10,232 nucleotides of DNA, from contig DBCB01000319.1 in assembly GCA_002303765.1 (NCBI GenBank), positions 1 to 10,232 of the forward strand. Direction: 5' to 3'. Below the pieces are notes generated by a model. The model searched no databases, was not told the origin of the DNA, and saw only the letters and a program-made list of their open reading frames with translations. The number at the start of each line of letters is the position of its first letter. The stretch's first letter is position 1. This document shows positions 7,726 through 10,232 of this stretch, piece after piece. Source of the stretch: Planctomycetaceae bacterium UBA969 (lineage in GTDB: Bacteria > Planctomycetota > Planctomycetia > Gemmatales > Gemmataceae). Position numbers and translations under genes: made by a program.

Positions 7726-7744
7726 GATTAGAATCAAGAGATGA

Positions 7745-8098
7745 TCATGGCCCAATAGCAATCGGGCCTTTTTCTCCGGTTCTAATGCGAACACAATCTT
7801 CAAGTGAAAGCACAAATATTTTTCCATCGCCAACCTGGCCGGTTTCAGGAGTTCTTGCTGCGTGAACAATGGCTTCGATGGTGGCTTCCACAAAAGCATC
7901 AGTTACAGCAATCTCAAGTTTAAGCTTTGGAAGTAACTTAATTTGAATCTCTGCACCACGATAAACTTCTGTGTAGCCCCGCTGTCTACCACAGCCGCGA
8001 ACTTCGGTAACAGTCATGAGGTAAACATCTCGTTCATTAAGCGCAGCTTGGACTTCCTCAAGCCTTTCAGGACGGATAATCGCAACTATCATTTTCAT
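7745..8098 (-). CDS. glnB: PII nitrogen regulatory protein (GlnB/GlnK family) lacking Tyr51
   Basis: A 117-residue PII signal protein; the family forms trimers that sense ATP/ADP and 2-oxoglutarate and block Amt channels through the T-loop. The N-terminal half is canonical: MKMIVAIIRPERLEEV (1-16), MTVTEVRGCGRQRGYTEVYRGAE (28-50) with Gln39, and LLPK ending in Lys58. GDGKIF (90-95) and RIRTGE (about 104-109) complete the nucleotide site. Two departures are visible. Position 51, normally the uridylylated or adenylylated Tyr, is Ile, and position 49, the cyanobacterial Ser, is Ala; Tyr46 remains. Relative to E. coli GlnB there are three extra residues (PET, 84-86) before the B-loop. The gene lies 93 nt downstream of amt on the same strand, so it is probably the partner of that transporter and GlnK-like in role. 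GlnB and GlnK cannot be separated by sequence alone. Start ATG 8098 has only a weak GTGAG upstream. Confidence 0.95.
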   Translation of the reverse strand: MKMIVAIIRPERLEEVQAALNERDVYLMTVTEVRGCGRQRGYTEVYRGAEIQIKLLPKLKLEIAVTDAFVEATIEAIVHAARTPETGQVGDGKIFVLSLEDCVRIRTGEKGPIAIGP

Positions 8099-8146
8099 TT
8101 TTAAATACTCACTTCTAATAAGAAATATGGGATGAAAAGTTAGGGA

Positions 8147-8184
8147 GGAATTCCAGCCAGCTACAAGAAGCTGGCTGGTCTTCC
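8147..8184 (-). other. Hairpin in the amt-PII intergenic region, no U-tract
   Basis: CCAGCCAGCT (8153-8162) and AGCTGGCTGG (8169-8178) form a perfect 10-bp inverted repeat with a 6-nt loop. GGAA (8147-8150) and TTCC (8181-8184) add four outer pairs beyond a 2x2 internal loop. It starts 7 nt after the amt stop codon. No T-run follows on either strand, so it is not a classical terminator. An mRNA-stabilising or processing element that sets the amt to PII ratio, or a Rho-dependent pause, is plausible. The rest of the 93-nt gap shows no clear promoter. Confidence 0.65.
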
Positions 8185-8191
8185 GAGGAAA

Positions 8192-10087
8192 TTACGCTTC
8201 CACAGTAGCCTTTACAGGAGTGTTCAATTTTTTCTGGAACAAATGCGACAGAGAATCCTTAATGTGATTCGGGTCGCCGCCCCTGAACTTGAACTTATTC
8301 CCATCGATGGTTGTAAGATAAGGATAAACCTTCTTAAAATCATCCGTTGGTGGGGTTTTCCCAGCCTGACACATTTCAGACCAAGCTTTTCGAACATCTT
8401 CCTGCTTGGGCCCATCAAGTGCTATGATATAACCCTTGACCTTGTTGGTTGGTGCCATTGCGGGACGAGGTTGGCCAGATTTAGCGGATGAGAAAGTGGT
8501 ACCGAAGTCGAAACCTGTTTCTCCATGCTCCGTTTCATCAAGGCCCTCCGATTCAGAATTAAGATCGGTGGTAAAGTTAAAACCAGTCATAACTTGAACG
8601 CCAATTGCAAGAGCATAGCTAAGGACAAAGGCAAACAAAGCTGAAAAAATGCTAGCTTTAATTTGAATCATCACCTGGCCTGAAGGAGTCCAATCCTTGA
8701 GCTTTGCGATGTTAGCTTTATCGCCAGCAGAACGATCTGGTTCAGCCTTCTTTTCAAGTTCAGCAATTTGCTTCTTTACGGTTGCTTCAGGGGTAACAAA
8801 ACCATCCGTACCCATGGAGTTCACCGAGTAAAAGCAAAATACACCTGTTAATACCGCACCTAGAAACCCACCCACGCCATGCACACCAAAGGCATCGAGC
8901 GAATCATCATAACCTAGGATGGTTTTAAACTGAACAGAAGCATAGCAAACAACGCCAGCAATTAAGCCGATTATCAAACCACCCCAAATGTAGACATATC
9001 CAGAAGCGGGGGTGACAGCAACCAAGCCAGCAACAATACCAGAGGCAAGACCCAGTGCGGTAGGTTTACCTTTATGAAGGTATTCAACCAACATCCAGCT
9101 TAAACCAGCAGCAGCGGCTGCAGCTTGAGTAGCAGCAAAAGCGGAGGTAGCAAGGAAGTTGGAAGCAACTGCACTACCACCGTTAAAGCCGAACCATCCA
9201 AACCACAAAAGGCCTGCGCCAAGAAGGGTAAGTACCATACTGTTAGGTCGAACAGCTTGGGAGGGATAACCAATTCGTTTACGAAGCGCTAAGGAACAAG
9301 CCAAGCCAGCAAAGCCTGCTGCAATGTGAACCACGGTTCCACCTGCAAAGTCGAGAGCGCCCCATTTGCCCAAAAGGCCAATTGCGGAACCACCCAAGCC
9401 AAGGCCTTCATCAAGTGGTTTATCATAAAACCAGTCAAATGCCCAAACCATATGAGCTAATGGGCAATAGACGATGGTAACCCAGAGAATTGAAAAAATA
9501 GTGAAAGGAACAAATCGAATTCTTTCAGCAATCGCACCGCTGATTAGAGCAGGGGTAATGATTGCAAACATTCCTTGAAAAAGCACATGTGCATAAACAG
9601 GAGTGCTGGTAGCAGGAAGAAGATCCCCTGTTTCCACACCCTGCAGAAAGAAAAACTTAGGATGCCAGCCAATTAAACCAGCATCGCCCCATTGAATCAC
9701 GGAAGGCCCAAAGGCCAAACCATAACCGCATATAATCCAGAAAACACCCACCACGGAAAGGGAGGCCATACTTTCCATCATGGTTGCAAGAACGTTCTTC
9801 CGTTGAACCATACCACCATAAAACAATGCCAACCCAGGAACCATGAGCATGACCAAAGCCGAGGAGGTAAGCATCCAAGCGTTGTGGCCACCGAGTTTGG
9901 CATCAGCAATAGCTGTCTCAGCTTCAGCAATAGCTTTGTCAGCTTCTTCTTTAACTTTTTTGAGCTCTTCCGCAAGTTCAGCAATCGTCGTAGGAACAGG
10001 TTTTTCCTTTTCAGGAGCCTGTGCATGGAGAGATGAGAGGTTGCTTAAAAGCAGAAATCCCACCAAAGAAAAAAGAAACCTTTTCAT
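8192..10087 (-). CDS. amt: Ammonium transporter (Amt/AmtB family) with extra C-terminal domain
   Basis: Trimeric ammonium channel of the inner membrane, 631 residues against about 400-430 for a plain Amt. ATG 10087 is chosen over the upstream ATG 10186: GAGGA (10096-10100) sits eight bases before it, it starts a signal peptide (residues 1-24, cut near HAQA), and the longer form would run through the promoter. An Ala/Glu/Lys coiled coil (about 33-65) precedes the Amt core. E. coli pore residues are matched by Phe174 (F107), Asp246 (D160) and His254 (H168) in DFAGGTVVHI, Phe301 and Ser305 (F215, S219) in WFGWFGFNGGSA, and His403 (H318) in FGVHGVGG. The loop before the last membrane helix carries an extra charged stretch (about 425-470). 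After the usual cytoplasmic HGETGFDFG tail (521-529) comes about 85 unrecognised residues (546-631) with an alternating strand/helix look. The PII gene follows on the same strand. Function is firm; the role of the extensions is unknown. Confidence 0.95.
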   Translation of the reverse strand: MKRFLFSLVGFLLLSNLSSLHAQAPEKEKPVPTTIAELAEELKKVKEEADKAIAEAETAIADAKLGGHNAWMLTSSALVMLMVPGLALFYGGMVQRKNVLATMMESMASLSVVGVFWIICGYGLAFGPSVIQWGDAGLIGWHPKFFFLQGVETGDLLPATSTPVYAHVLFQGMFAIITPALISGAIAERIRFVPFTIFSILWVTIVYCPLAHMVWAFDWFYDKPLDEGLGLGGSAIGLLGKWGALDFAGGTVVHIAAGFAGLACSLALRKRIGYPSQAVRPNSMVLTLLGAGLLWFGWFGFNGGSAVASNFLATSAFAATQAAAAAAGLSWMLVEYLHKGKPTALGLASGIVAGLVAVTPASGYVYIWGGLIIGLIAGVVCYASVQFKTILGYDDSLDAFGVHGVGGFLGAVLTGVFCFYSVNSMGTDGFVTPEATVKKQIAELEKKAEPDRSAGDKANIAKLKDWTPSGQVMIQIKASIFSALFAFVLSYALAIGVQVMTGFNFTTDLNSESEGLDETEHGETGFDFGTTFSSAKSGQPRPAMAPTNKVKGYIIALDGPKQEDVRKAWSEMCQAGKTPPTDDFKKVYPYLTTIDGNKFKFRGGDPNHIKDSLSHLFQKKLNTPVKATVEA

Positions 10088-10140
10088 GTTTACAATCCTC
10101 AAAAGATGCAAAGTATTAAGAAAACACTGAAAATACTGAT

Positions 10141-10156
10141 TGCAAACGGTATGCCA
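10141..10156 (-). promoter_or_regulatory. Sigma-54 (-24/-12) promoter of amt
   Basis: The minus strand reads TGGCATACCGTTTGCA from 10156 to 10141. It keeps the invariant GG and GC dinucleotides exactly ten bases apart, as in the sigma-54 consensus TGGCACG-N4-TTGCW. Only the C and G at consensus positions 6-7 differ. Initiation would fall near 10130, giving a leader of about 43 nt that ends in a GAGGA ribosome site before ATG 10087. Nitrogen-regulated amt genes are commonly sigma-54/NtrC dependent. No convincing NtrC dyad is visible in the 76 bases upstream, although the window ends there. Confidence 0.75.
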
Positions 10157-10232
10157 GCAGCTACAAAAACCAAACAAAAACACCATAAAGCGTTACTGAG
10201 TAAAGACTTAAATATTTGCAAAATAAACATAT

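Noticed and set aside
7749..7773. GGCCC...GGGCC followed by five T, a second + strand terminator
   Set aside because: The repeat is explained by the Gly-Pro codons at the end of the PII gene (GPIAIGP), the stem is only five pairs, and a much stronger terminator lies upstream at 7691-7725.
8099..8191. Sigma-54 element directly upstream of the PII gene
   Set aside because: TGGC occurs in the hairpin arms, but no GC dinucleotide falls at the required spacing.
10088..10186. Amt extended to ATG 10186
   Set aside because: The extension is Cys/Phe-rich, places the signal peptide internally, and runs through the sigma-54 element and the GAGGA ribosome site that fits ATG 10087.
10157..10232. NtrC-binding dyad upstream of the amt promoter
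   Set aside because: Only a TTTGCAAA-type short palindrome is visible; it does not match the TGCACC-N5-GGTGCA pattern, and the window ends here.

Overview
The window is chromosomal DNA of a Gram-negative-type bacterium with moderate GC (mid-40s percent by eye). The best guess is a member of the Planctomycetota or a related lineage. This rests on protein style only: a secreted protein with degenerate HEAT-like repeats, an Amt with a signal peptide plus an N-terminal coiled coil, and long membrane-protein fusions. There is no rRNA or other phylogenetic marker, so the assignment is an inference. No mobile element, tRNA, rRNA or CRISPR array was seen.

Left part (1-6637): a rhomboid-family intramembrane serine protease on the + strand, probably missing its 5' end, converges on a minus-strand operon of three tightly coupled genes. 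The operon reads right to left. First comes a roughly 1,100-residue protein that joins a complete P1B-type (CPC) heavy-metal ATPase to an HflK-like SPFH domain. Next is a classical HflC, and last a second, stand-alone HflK-like protein. Both junctions are 4-nt ATGA stop/start overlaps with good Shine-Dalgarno sequences. HflK and HflC normally form a large membrane complex around the FtsH protease, so this half of the window looks like a membrane-protein quality-control locus with a metal pump physically built into it.

Middle (6535-7726): a short divergent promoter region separates the SPFH operon from a + strand gene for a secreted HEAT-like repeat protein. Near-consensus -35 boxes for the two directions sit in a perfect 9-bp inverted repeat. 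The HEAT-like gene ends in a strong intrinsic terminator that may work in both directions.

Right part (7745-10232): a minus-strand nitrogen module, amt followed by a glnB/glnK-type PII gene. A well-matched sigma-54 (-24/-12) element lies upstream of amt. A 38-nt hairpin without a U-tract lies between amt and the PII gene. The PII protein lacks Tyr51, the usual uridylylation site. The Amt carries an unrecognised roughly 85-residue domain after its normal C-terminus. Ammonium uptake therefore appears to be nitrogen-regulated at transcription (sigma-54) and gated by a PII protein that is not controlled by classical GlnD modification.
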